The translations under genes were made by a program, and so were the position numbers. Positions 21,114 to 34,400 of a stretch of DNA of 64,000 nucleotides are shown in pieces. Position 1 is the stretch's first letter. Each line of letters begins with the position of its first letter. This DNA is from Apostichopus japonicus (taxonomy: Eukaryota; Echinodermata; Holothuroidea; Aspidochirotida; Stichopodidae). The notes beneath the pieces were generated by a model. That model did not search any database. It had not been told where the DNA came from and saw only the letters and a list, made by a program, of their open reading frames with translations. The DNA is taken from contig NC_092563.1 of the NCBI RefSeq assembly GCF_037975245.1, forward strand, positions 12,512,001-12,576,000, written 5' to 3'.

Positions 21114-24100
21114 CACAAAATAAAAATACAAGAAACAAAGCAAGCCTGTGCCTTTATTTTTCACCTTGATGAATTATTAATTATATAGTCTGGATAGGAT
21201 AAATGTCTCTTTTTTATTACAGAGATACAGAATGAACTAGCTTTAAAACTTGTTGGACTGTGTTCAAAAAAAAAATTCGAATTTCAAATACAAATGAGGG
21301 GAGGGAATTGCTTTGCACTTGAAATATAGGACAACAAGTTCTCTACTGTCAAGTTGTGCAGACAAGATTTCAAATGTGATGGCTGTAACTTTGTTCAAGA
21401 TGTATAGTATTCTGTATATTCTACTTCAATAAGGGAAACTTCACTGTCCCATTTGCCACTCGACCCCATTCACAACAAGAATTAAATATTGATGTAATAT
21501 ACATCACTGATGTTTTCATTTTGTGAACCTCTCCATATCAGGGACTCCTCAATGTCACACATGTACACATAGGTTAATTTATCCTGTATCGCAAGATGCT
21601 ATAAACTATATCAGAAAATAGCAATACAAATACAAATATGTTTTGCAGTTTTGTACACAGGAACCTTAGTACTTTATAAACAGGCAATATTCAGAGACTG
21701 CACAAATTCCTACACAAAATTTGAAAACTAAATTTTTTCTTGGTACATCAGCTCTGATACAGGCAGCACCTTAGTCATGCAAAATGAGCCAATCGTTGCT
21801 TTCACTGGTGGAAGACTAGATATCAAAGTAATTTTAATTTGCCAAAGGTATCATTAACCATAATTACTAATATGCAAATTCATAAATTTGACGATTTCTA
21901 GATGATGATTGACCTCCAGATTATCTAGGAGTAGAAAGCAGAGATTAAGAGTCTTCAATGAGTCCCTGACAGAAATGACATGACATGGAAAATATCAAAC
22001 ATGCATCTGCAGCGACTTGGATTAAACCTCGGCTAATCAATTAAGAGACTTTAGTAGAAAACAACTGTGGAACATTTCATACCCATTTACTTTGAATTTT
22101 ACTCATAAATTAAGTACAAGGTTAGGAGGAACGGACTGAAATTGCTATAACTCAGTGTTACAACCATCACCCCTGGGGCCTTGAAACAATTGTTGACTCA
22201 TATTAATCTAGCATCTTTTGTGAATAGGAGATTGGCTCATTCAGTACCTCATATGATATTCCATACAATCTGTCAGAAAGGGCTAAAAACAAAAATACAA
22301 AAGTTTGGTTGAAAATGTATACTCTTAAGAAAAATCCTTATAAGTACTTAAAAAGTAAAATAAAATGTATTGTACTGAACCATACAAGACTATATATATC
22401 TTAAATCACTATAATTCGACAGCCATTTAATTAAATTTCCTGGCGTTTGGTGTAAACATATATAGGTTTCCACGTTTGTTCTGAAACATCTCACATGAAG
22501 TAAGTATCAAGCTGGAGTATAAACCCAAAATTTTAAAAAGAGATATAGAATAAAAGTTATAATCACACACTACTTAGAGCAGAAGATTTTTTTTCTTGTG
22601 TTCAAATAAATGGTGAATGTTTTGAATAATGATAAGTTACGAATGAAGTAAATTACTGAACATCACAGAGAAATACCAATTGTGGATCAGTCTTAAATTA
22701 CACTACTAAGATACTCCCTGTGTGCTTCATAACATTACAACAATATAAAGGAATGTTATCACCACTTGTAAACCAACCAAAGATGTTTTCTGGAATATAA
22801 TTTGTCTTTAGTCGTAGCAGATAACTTCTGGTCAAATATTCACACTATGCAGTGTCAGTTACAATATCAGTTTCATTCCAAACTGTTTCCATATGCAGAC
22901 AAAACTATCTTCCAATGTGAATATAAACACACACAGATAGTCTATGAATGAGCTAATGGACATTTTCTTGAAAAATGACCTTTACCCTCTGCCAATGTCA
23001 AAAGGTTTCTTGTACTCACCAAGCTGAATTTACATACCACACATCAAGTGCAACAAAAATGTAATTTTTGAGTTATCATGTTTACAAAGTTTTCAAACTT
23101 GACCTCTGGTGACCTCAAAAGACCTTTGAACTTCATGAAAATGAACAGGGTTCTGCTACTGAATAAGACATCCACATATCAAGTATGAACTTTTTGAGTT
23201 ACTATGTAAACAAGCAACACACCATCACCACCGCATAGATTCCTTTTGCCTCGATCCAGAAAGGAGTCAAACACAAAGTCAGATCAAACTCAGGTGACTA
23301 TAATTCCAATTGCAAAGAAGTGAATTTGAGCGACCATGTGACACTGTTACTTTGACCTACTCTGGCTTTGTCATGGAGGTTGATCAGACGTCCAGCATTT
23401 CAGTACACTGCCCTCTATGGCACATTCATTTACCGTATGCACCTATCCATGGCATTTTTAGTAAAAGGATTTGATATTTACAAAGTCTAGCAGCTACACA
23501 TTTAAAACAATTTATATACTTCTATGTGTACTGTACTAGCCTCTATACCAATGTAAATGTATGCATATAAATTTACCACCACAAAACAAAGTACCATTTC
23601 ATTATAGTCAATATAAAATCTACATTTATCATTACATATTACAAACATCATGAAACCTGTACCCTGCACAGCTTCCCCACAAGCTTCATGTCTAGCAGCC
23701 CATGTCATCTTCTCATATCTCTCCTCGAATCCTCAATGTGTCCAGGCCTGACCACTGTGGACTGCACCTCAGAGGTCAATCACAGGGCCAAGGAGAATAT
23801 AGGATAAAGAATTCTAATTTCATAAATATAGCTCTACTTAAAAGAAAAATGGAAAGTACAAAACAAGGTCCCATTGCCCACATTATTTAGTACTTAATTT
23901 TATTGCTTTTTCTTGCTAAATTTAGTTCATGTCACTTTAAAGACAGATATAAAACTTTTTTTTAAATTTAAACAAGTCTTTCTCGATGGTTAATTGGTAA
24001 TCGTATAGAATCTGTAAACAATCATACATGACAACCATCGAAGAGCAAGATAAAAAAAAAACTTTAGCCAAATATAGAGTGAAATTTGCATATTTTTTTA

Positions 24101-24884
24101 AATCTGTTTTTGTAAGTTAAATTTGGCTTTTCTCACCTCTATTAAGGCAGTGCATGCTTTTGATCAATGCAATAAGGGATGAATAATCAGTGTGACTGTC
24201 CAATAGTAAGATCTTTTCAAACCATTGACATTTATCTATCTGTTGATTGGCAGTACACAAAGTGTGATTTCTAATTCTACACCAAAGGACTAAGACAACC
24301 TCAGAAAGAAATAACAAATCATTGTGGTTTTATGCAATAGTGTTCGATCATCCAACTGTTTGTGTCACAATCAATCCTTCAGACACTCTACACTAGAGCA
24401 AAATGCTGTGTACTGTCACTGTAATAGCCCCATTTGTAGGGGACTGGCAGCATCAAGACCTGCAAATCATTAGTAATGTATGTATTTATTTGATATGGCC
24501 AATCATACTAAGTCTTACACTTTGTGCTGAACCTAGCTTCATGTCACTTGATTCATATCGGCAGAGGAACTGACATAAAAGGTGTTGAACAGAAGAGGAC
24601 CATCCCAGATAGCCTACTCCCCTCTCCTACCATCCCATACACCCCCCCCCCCCCGCCACACACACACACACACACACACATTCATTATCCCTTTCATGCT
24701 TCATTGCAGAATTCAATGAGAGCCTTCTCTGAATTAAGTTTAAAATGGCAGGAAATATCTTCATTGTTCATTGTTTTCAGGACTTACATGTTACGAGAAT
24801 TATAGTTCAGACTAGACTCGAACCGTAGCTCTCACATAATCAGCATGGTACATGACCCACCACCTATGAGACTCCCCAATATCA
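21114..24884. other. Convergent intergenic or 3' UTR sequence
   Basis: AT-rich DNA between the two genes. No coding exon is supported: frames of 60-90 codons here have no recognisable motifs. It holds a degenerate interspersed repeat (about 22970-23230) and, near 24644-24680, a C-run followed by (CA)n. It may be partly the long 3' UTR of the minus-strand gene. Confidence 0.5.
22970..23230. repeat. Degenerate interspersed repeat with internal duplication
   Basis: The segment around ACACATCAAGTGCAAC...TTTTTGAGTTATCATGTTTACAAA recurs about 120 bp later as ACATATCAAGTATGAAC...TTTTTGAGTTACTATGTAAACAA. The blocks are separated by GACCTCTGGTGACCTC and GACCTTTGAAC. The layout looks like an old tandem or mobile repeat of unknown family. 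Confidence 0.45.
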
Positions 24885-25263
24885 TCTGATGGTTACTCTG
24901 CTGCCCCTACTATGTGTTTCTTGTTGGGTATGTCTTCCTCTGATGGTTACTCTGCTGTCCCTATTATGTTGTCCATGTTGGGTATGTCTACCTCTGATGG
25001 TTACTCTGCTGCCCCTATTATGTTGTCCATGTTGGGTATGTCTACCTCTGATGGTTACTCTGCTGCCCCTACTATGTGTTTCTTGTTGGGTATGTCTTCC
25101 TCTGATGGTTACTCGGCTGCCCCTATTATGTTGTCCATGTTGGGTATGTCTTCCTCTGATGGTTACTCAGCTGCCCCTATTATGTTGTCAGAGGTTATAC
25201 TGTATATGTCTACCTCTGACGGTTACTCTGCTGCCCCTATTATGTTGTCCATGTTGGGTATAT
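24885..25263. repeat. 54-bp minisatellite, 7 copies
   Basis: The unit contains TCTGATGGTTACTCTGCTGC, CCCTATTATGTTGTCCATG and TTGGGTATGTCTACC. Because 54 is divisible by three, two plus-strand frames stay open through the array (a Cys/Leu-rich 140-codon frame and a Ser-rich 136-codon frame). There is no start context, splice evidence or homology, so I read it as non-coding. It begins 80 bp beyond the stop codon of the minus-strand gene and so may be transcribed in its 3' UTR. Confidence 0.93.
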
Positions 25264-25343
25264 CATCCTTCCTATCATATAGTCATGAGTGCATGGAGTT
25301 TGTTGTTATAGATGCCAGTTAATGCATCACAGCGGCCTCCTTC

Positions 25344-25419
25344 CTAGATCATAATGATGTGGGTATGAGGAGAGTCGTACATGAGTTCTGAATCGGACTC
25401 ACTGCGTGCAACAACGTTA
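25344..25419 (-). CDS. SOWAH-like gene last exon with PDZ-type tail
   Basis: Acceptor CTTCCAG, then T completing AGT (Ser), then NVVARSESDSELMYDSPHTH and IIMI followed by TAG at 25346-25344. The end I-x-I fits a class II PDZ-binding C-terminus. The phase match with the 30578 donor supports the exon. Confidence 0.65.
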
Positions 25420-28400
25420 CTGGAAGGAAAAAGAAAAAAGCAAGTTAGCAGTATTAACACACAATTCTTTAGAACATATAAATGGTTCTTTGGCCTGAAA
25501 AAAGAATGAACTATGTGACTCCAGCCAATATAACACAACAAACAGAAAACATTGTCATTCTTAGTACGGGTATAACCGCTGTACAATCACAAAGTTGTTT
25601 TTATAACAACATAGATAGCAAATTTGTAGTTTTGTGTTTAGGGTGTAACTAATTTAATTTTCCATTTGGGGACAGTTTACTAAGGTTCAGATTAAACACA
25701 TGAAGTACACTGTTTGAAAGTCCTACAAGAAATGATTCAAGGTGGTATTTTACAGTCGTGTCGGGTCAGGTGGGTCATTGCCAGGAATTTTCCAGACTGA
25801 ATGGTGAGTCATACCTGTCATACCTCTATGGGGTGAAAGTCTATAAAAGGAGTTGACAGTAGTCATGTGACATCACAACACTGACAGAATACTGATACAA
25901 TCAGAACCAGTTGCATTATGGGTAGCATAAATAACCAAGAGATCTATGCGGTAATTAAATCAATTTGCCTACTCCAAACTAGCTAAGAACATTTTGACAG
26001 CCTTAACTAATATATTTTATCTTCAGGCACAGTACTTGTTACCACCAAATAATAAAGCAAATACAACCCAAAAGCCAGATTCAATCGCTGTAGTTTGTTA
26101 TACTACAAATACGTTGTTGACCAATAACATTGATGATAAAACTGAATAAACCATCACCAACTGTAAAAACCGAGTTTGTAGAAGACCCTCTGGTGATATA
26201 TTTATTACATAATGGCTATGTTACCGTATACTGGCAAATAGTAGACAAACAAAGATGGTCACCCCAAAATGGAAATACAGAGACAAAAACAGAGAAAAAT
26301 GATATCAAACATTGATGGAGGCAAAATATGCTGAGACAAAAGAATATCATAGATGTGTAAATATGCAAATAATGCAGATTTAGGAGGTTTTTATTGGGTG
26401 TACAACAGTATAATTGTCAAAACAGTGTACTGTTATTGTTTTCAAAAACACAGCATATTTATAATTCTTAGATGTGTCCACTAAATATTACAAAGCAATT
26501 CAACTTTGACCGAAATTGTAACCTGCAACCATCTCTTTACTTGGAACGTGTTTATGACCTCATAATAATTTACACTCCTACTTCCTGGATATCCAACATC
26601 ACTGGAGACATGAAGTCAAGAATTTTAAAATTACATTCCTACCAACCTACTTGTGTAGATATGTATGCATCATATAAACAGTAGGGAAGGGGAAGGAGGG
26701 GAAGGAGGAGGAGGAGGGGAAGGGGAAGGGGAAGGGGAGGGTGATGGGGACAGAGGAAGAGTAGAGGGGGTAAACAGATGAAAGATTTTTAAAAGCTGCA
26801 TGAAAGCTCTTACGAAGATGTAACAAACATGTATAGATGCCAACTTTTACACTAACTTACACAATAACAGTGCAAACTTTTACACTAACTTACACAATAA
26901 CAGTGCAAACTTTTACACTAACTTACACAATAACAGTGCAAACGTTTACACTAACTTACACAATGACAGTGGCAAAGCAGTGATGTAGTTAAGGGTATTG
27001 AGGGATAACTAATAGATCACACAGAATGTTGCATGCTGACACAACAGCTCCCATACCGAACAGTAAATCTGGCTAATGATTAATGCCCCTATAAATGCAG
27101 TGGCAGTGTCTGTTGCATAATTGTGTGTAACAGAATAGTTTCTCTATGGACAATCCATCACCTATTCTGAAAAAGATGGCTAAAATAATATTATTCCGTG
27201 GTACAGCTTTATTTTATGTAGAAGTCGACCATGATTGGAAAGTAACCATAGAACTCACTGATGCTGAGGGTGAAACTATTAAAATATTTAATAAATCTCC
27301 TCCATGACCTGCTTCCATCTTTCATCACAAAGTATTGTTGTAATTCATACTGTAGTTTAATACACAAAATCCACACATTACTTATTTTTGTTATCTCTGC
27401 GATATAAATCACTTCTACAAACCTTGATATGTTTTTAGGCTATCGAATGGAAATATTCAACGTTAACAAGAGTCAGAAAGTAGTAAACGGACAGTAAATA
27501 TCAACGGGTAGTATTTAGTAATTACAGATTGAAATGCAGCATATTGTGTACTCTATTTATATCATATATTTATATATATATAGTACAGGCCAACAGAACA
27601 GAGGCTAGAAGTTTGCACATTTTAGAAGTTAATGTCTAATGTTATTGTTCCTGGTGTAATTTTGATGGATCTTCATTGGAAGTTAGGTTCGTACCTGTAA
27701 ATTTAAATCAGTGACCGAATAAATGCATTGTAGAAAGAAAAACAAGGTAAACCATACTGTCAATTTACCCCCAAAGCGCCTGTTTGATGATAACACTACC
27801 AAACTACCAATCGAGAGTAAAGCAAAGCAGATGTCTGTTAGGTCTACCTTACAAGCTAGAAGCTCCCAACTAATATCATGTGATTTATCACTGTATCCTG
27901 TTCACACTTCTGTTTGCCAGCGGTGAGATGACAGACATTTAAAGACAGATCGTTTCCAGTCGCAGCCCCCATGACTTGGAATAGCTTACCTGATTTTCTT
28001 CGAAATATTCATAGTTTTGAACGATTCAGCGTGAATTAAAAACTCACCTCTTTAAGAAAGCATTTTATTTAGACATTTCTTGACTGTATGAACTTTCTGA
28101 CTGTATGTACTTTTTTTTTTTGTACAGCGCCCCTGAATGCACTTTTTCTTTGTAGATATCGTGCACTTTATAAGTTAATAAACATAAAAATAAACAGAGA
28201 ATCAAGAACATGACACCCAGCCATGAAATTGATTATAATTTGACGTAGGGCAAACAGAATGCTATAAGGAGCAAACCATTCCCAGGAATGACTGTAACAT
28301 TTCACCACTTCATTTGCTGAACGGTTACATTTGTGAGCAAGGCGTAGCAATAGTTATGGAATATCTTTATACTTACAAGATAATTGCTTTTAAATTAAAT

Positions 28401-31400
28401 ATTTAAATATTTAATCTCCCTGTGAAAGTGCCACAAATGGGCAAAACAAGAAAACTTTATACAAAATTCATTCATACCAAGATATGAGTCATCCTGTTGT
28501 CAAAATTAAACTATTAAACATATCATCTTAATTCTGTATTATTATTATTTTTCCTTTTTTTTTCTTTAAACCAATATCTGGTGTGCTGACTGCATGAACC
28601 ACTCTTACAATTTATATTCTGTTTTAAGAGCTAACCAACAATTGTGTGTATACTTCTAATCACTACAGTTAAGTACTTATAAGTATTATTTTGTTTTGTT
28701 ATTTATTACTAATGAGCTTGTTGGACAGAGCGTTACTGTTTACATTAAGACACTAAAGCAACCCCTTTGCTATAGTTAGATGAAAATGTTCAGTTTAGGA
28801 CACATCCTGACATACATGTACCATATAGATACTACTTTAACACCTTATTGGCAATCTTGCTATACAAGTTATGGTTGTCATAGTTTAAACTTGTCAAATT
28901 ACCAAACTGATGAAAAAAAGACAGCTTGTATTTTACTCTCTGGTCAATATTGTCAGCAGCAATTGCATACATCACGTTTCACTAAAAAGTATCAGTTGTT
29001 CTAGAAGATGAACGGGAATTGGAACTATCACTGAACTTAACACAGCAGTTATTGGACAAGTGCTAAATAGCCCAGAATACTTTGGTTTTGCTAGGTCAGC
29101 AGCACACATATGTTATGCACTCTATAACACCATGCAGGTATTGTATTGCAGGTATTGTAAAACTGCATGCCAACCTGTTATTACTAGTGTTTTAAAATGT
29201 GGTTTCACACCCTATGTTCTTCACCAGAGACAATACAACACATAATGCTAAGTTTATAGACTAACATTTTCAACAGACTTCTTTCAGTTATTACTATCGA
29301 ATGTGACATCAAATATGTCCTTAATGTATCCATAGGTTCTTATTATTCTTCTTATTTTTAATAATACTGGGCAGGTTTGATCAAATTGCTGACCAGACAC
29401 AGAGAAGTCCTTTAACATTTAAAGCAACATATTGAGTAAGCATTGAGTCTCTTGTTGAGGAAGTTGGATGCTTGATATAAGAATCCATGAATGTTTATAG
29501 CTAATTAACCACACAAGGTTCCTGTTAGTTATTAGCAGTAATGCAGTTTCTCAAAGCATTCATAAAATTCTCCTTTTTAACAGAACTAATGTAATGTTTA
29601 ACATTGTTATCTTTCTCCTTAGTGATAATTGGGAAATTTGGTCAAAATTGAGAAATACGCACAAAAAGCCTGTTTTATGTCAACAACCCAAACCAAATTG
29701 TTGAATATGATTTATCTACTAAACAACACAAACATGTATGTATGTATGTATATTAGATCCTCCTGCAAGCAGGAACTCGCGAAGAAGCCATCATTGGCTT
29801 ATCAAAGCCGCATGCTGACCGAAGTCAGTCTCTTAGATTCATATTTGGTAATTCACATAGTAATTCAATTCTGTTTCCTCTTTAATAATCAGATAAACGA
29901 AGTGTTAAGAAACTGTACAGGGTTGTTCATCTTATCTGCTAACTGTGCGCTTTGATTGGTTAGTTCAACCACCCATATTATAAATAGGATTACTGACAGG
30001 GATTCCCACTTAATATCAAAACATAAGATTTCATTAATGTCATATTATATAAAGCAGTGACCAAACAAGGGTATTCCACGGTAGAAAGTTTGCATTGCAA
30101 CATCTTTAATGAATACATTTCCTAACGAAGAGGAAAAGAATCAAACTGCTTCTCACAGCATCGTTTCTACTTAATATGTTAAATGTGGTTGTTATATTAT
30201 TATGATACAGCAAATGATGTGAGAGTAATGTTCACAATTAGCTTTTGAAATTGTATTATGTAACACTGAACAAACCAATCTCCCTCTTTGGGCAATCACT
30301 TTAACACACACTAGAATGTTGTGTGATTACATTCATTATGCAAATTTTCATGAAATACACAAAATGAGTTTTGTCACTACGCATCTACCTGATCACACCT
30401 GGTTGCTTCAGGTTGATGTTTATTAATAAAAATATGTATCCAGCTCCAAGTCTTTTACGAAGATGACAACACAAAAAAATGACAAAGTAAGATATTAATT
30501 TGGCTGAACATGTGCATCCCTGAGCTATTGTTTTAATTAAGGCCATCGTCCAGCTCATATACACTTATTAAACTGACCTTCCTGGACTGCTGCGGGATCT
30601 ACGTCCAGCTTTCTTTTTAGACTTGCGATTCTGGAAAGGATGAGGAGGGGGCATGAGCTGTAAAGTAGGGCAAAAAGCAGATGAACTGATCAAATAAACT
30701 CAACAGAAACAAAAAATATATATAACAACAACAACAACAAAAGAGAACAAAATATCAAAAACTGAAATGACAATTTGAAAAGTAAAGAATACATTAATTG
30801 GTATATCTACTTCATGACATATCTGTTTCTTACATCATATATTCCTGCTTTAATCATGTCCAGCATGTAATTTGGTAGGTAGCTATATTTCAAGGGCATA
30901 TCAATTATTTATAATAGTGCCTCTCTATACGCTCTATATTATGATTGTCTATATCCATGCTCAGATATCACCAGCATGCAACGTAGTGGGTGGCTATATG
31001 ACCATATGTAGAACCTAGTGCACTATAATTTGTATCCATGCTCTATATTATGTTTGTCTATACTATATATCCATTCTCAAATATCACCAGCATGCAATGT
31101 AGTGGGTGGCTATATGACCATATGTAGAACCTAGTGCACTATAATTTGTATCCATGCTCTATATTATGTTTGTCTGTACTATATATCCATTCTCAAATAT
31201 CACCAGCATGCAACGTAGTGGGTGGCTATATGACCATATGTAGAACCTAGTGCACTATAATTTGTATCCATGCTCTATATTATGTTTGTCTGTACTATAT
31301 ATCCATGCTCAAATATCACCATCATGCAAAGTAGTGGGTGGCTATATGACCATATGTAGAACCTAGTGCTCTATAATTTGTATCCACGCTCTATATTATG

Positions 31401-34400
31401 TTTGTCTATACTATATATATCCATGCTCAAATATCACCATCATGCAACGTGGCTATATGACCATATGGTGGCTATATGACCATACGTAGAACCGAGTGCT
31501 CTATAATTTGTATCCATGCTCTATATTATGTTTGTCTATACTATATATCCATGCTCAAATATCACCTTCATGCAATGTAGTGGATGGCTATATGACCACC
31601 CTAGTGCTCTATAATTTGTATCCATGCTCTATATTATGTTTGCCTTTACTATATATCCATGCTCAAATATTACCAGCATGCAACGTAGTGGGTGGCTATA
31701 TGACCAAATGTAGAACCTAGTGCTCTATAATTTGTATCCATGCTCTATAGTATGTTTGTCTGTACTATATATCCATGCTCAAATATCACCATCATGCAAC
31801 GCAGTGGGTGGCTTTATGACCATATGTAGAACCAGGTGCTCTATAATTTGTGTCCATGCTCTATATTATGTTTGTCTGTACTATATATCCATGCTCAAAT
31901 ATCACCATCATGCACCGCAGTGGGTGGCTTTATGACCATATGTAGAACCAGGTGCTCTATAATTTGTATCCATGCTCTATATTATGTTTGTCTATACTAT
32001 ATATCCATGCTCAAATATTACCAGCATGCAACATACTTTAGTGGGTGGCTTTATGACCATATGTAGAACCTAGTGCTGTATAATTTGTATCCATGCTCTA
32101 TATTATGTTTGTCTATACTTTATATCCATGCTCAAATATCACCATCATGCAACGTACTGTAGTGGGTGGCTTTATGACCATATGTAGAACCTAGTGCACT
32201 ATAATTTGTATCCATGCTCTATAGTATGTTTGTCTATTCTATATATCCATGCTCAAATATTACCAGCATACAACGTACTGTAGTGGGTGGCTTTATGACC
32301 ATATGTAGAACCTAGTGCACTATAATTTGTATCCATGCTCTATAGTATGTTTGTCTATTCTATATATCCATGCTCAAATATTACCAGCATGCAACATAGT
32401 GGGTGGCTATGTGACCATATGTAGAACCTAGTGCTCTATAATTTGTATCCATGCTCTATATGATGTTTTTCTATACTATATATCCATGCTCAAATATTAC
32501 CAGCATACAACGTACTGTAGTGGGTGGCTTTATGACCATATGTAGAACCTAGTGCACTATAATTTGTATCCATGCTCTATATTATGTTTGTCTATTCTAT
32601 ATATCCATGCTCAAATATTACCAGCATGCAAAGTAGTGGATGGCTATATGACCATATGTAAAACCTAGTGCTGTATAATTTGTATCCATGCTCTATATTA
32701 TGTTTGTCTGTACTATATATCCATGCTCAAACATCACCATCATGCAACGTAGTGGGTGGCTATATGACAATATGTAGAACCTAGTGCTCTATAATTTGTA
32801 TTCATGCTCTATATTATGTTGTCTTTACTTTATATCCATGCTCAAATATCACCAGCATGCAATGCAGTGGGTGGCTTTATGACCATATGTAGAACTTTGT
32901 GCTCTATAATTTGTATCCATGCTCTATATTATGTTTGTCTATACTATATATCCATGCTCTATATTATGTTTGTCTGTACTATATATCCATGCTCAAATAT
33001 TACCATCATGCAACATAGTGGGTGGCTATATGACCATATGTAGAACCTAGTGCTCTATAATTTGTATCCATGCTCTATATTATGTTTGTCTGTACTATAT
33101 ATCCATGCTCAATTATCACCAGCATGCAACGCAGTGGGTGGCTTTATGACCATATGTAGAACCTAGTGCTCTATAATTTGTATCCACGCTCTATCTTATG
33201 TTTGTCTATACTATATATCCATGCTCAAATATCACCAGCATGCAATGCAGTGGGTGGCTTTATGACCATATGTAGAACTTAGTGCTCTGTAATTTGTATC
33301 CATGCTCTATATTATGTTTGTCTATACTATATATCCATGCTCTATATTATGTTTGTCTGTACTATATATCCATGCTCAAATATTACCATCATGCAACATA
33401 GTGGGTGGCTATATGACCATATGTAGAACCTAGTGCTCTATAATTTGTATCCATGCTCTATATTATGTTTGTCTGTACTATATATCCATGCTCAATTATC
33501 ACCAGCATGCAACGCAGTGGGTGGCTATATGACCATATGTAGAACCTAGTGCTCTATAATTTGTATCCACGCTCTATCTTATGTTTGTCTATACTATATA
33601 TCCATGCTCAGATATTACCAGCATGCAACGTACAGTAGTGGGTTTGCTATGCTTACATTGCCAGGGGATATTGTTTATACATATGACCATATGTAGAACT
33701 TAATGCTCTTTAATTTGTGTTCATTCTCTAAATCATGAATTGATGCTCTAAAAGCTATATATTTATGCTCTTTATACAGCCAGCATTTAAATTGATGTGA
33801 TGCCATGTTAACAGTTTAAGGATGTACATTTTATGTAGATGCGTAACACTTCATGCCCATTAGGCTTTGATGTCATAACACTGATAGATATGAACAGCGT
33901 TTAACTTGGTTTCACATCACAAATCAAGAATTATTTTTCTTATAGAATATGAATATTTAATTCATTGATTACCATAAACTTCCAGTTGCTTTTTGTTAAT
34001 ACGACCAGCATTTGATGTGTTGCCATGTTAATAATTTAAGGATGTATAGTTTATGAACATGCGTAAAACTTCATGCCTGTTACACTTTGATGTCATAACA
34101 CTGATAGAAATGAACAGCATTTAACTTGGTTTCACATCACAAATCAAGATTTTTATTCTGATAGGGTGACTATTAAATCATTGATTTCCATAAACTTCCA
34201 GTTGCTTTTTGTTAATACGACCAGCATTTGATGTGTTGCCATGTTAATAATTTAAGGATGTATAGTTTATGAACATGCGTAACACTTCATGCCCATTACG
34301 CTTTGATGTCATTACACTCATAGAAATGAACAGCATTTAACTTGGTTTCACATCACAAATCAAGAGTTTTATTCTATTAAATCATTGATTTCCATAAACT

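Larger units (their letters stand above)
25420..30577 (-). other. Intron between the last two exons (5.2 kb)
   Basis: AT-rich intron. Contents recognised: purine tract 26683-26772, 33-bp repeats 26842-26973, retrotransposon 3' end 27937-28196, SINE fragment 29734-29850. Open frames of 60-108 codons show no motifs. Confidence 0.6.

Noticed and set aside
24889-25322. 140- and 136-codon plus-strand frames, Cys/Leu- or Ser-rich
   Set aside because: They are open only because the 54-bp unit is a multiple of three; no signal peptide, domain or splice support.
28372-28425. Exon on the minus strand between TTTCACAG and GTAAGTA
   Set aside because: All three frames contain stops and the sequence is AT-rich.
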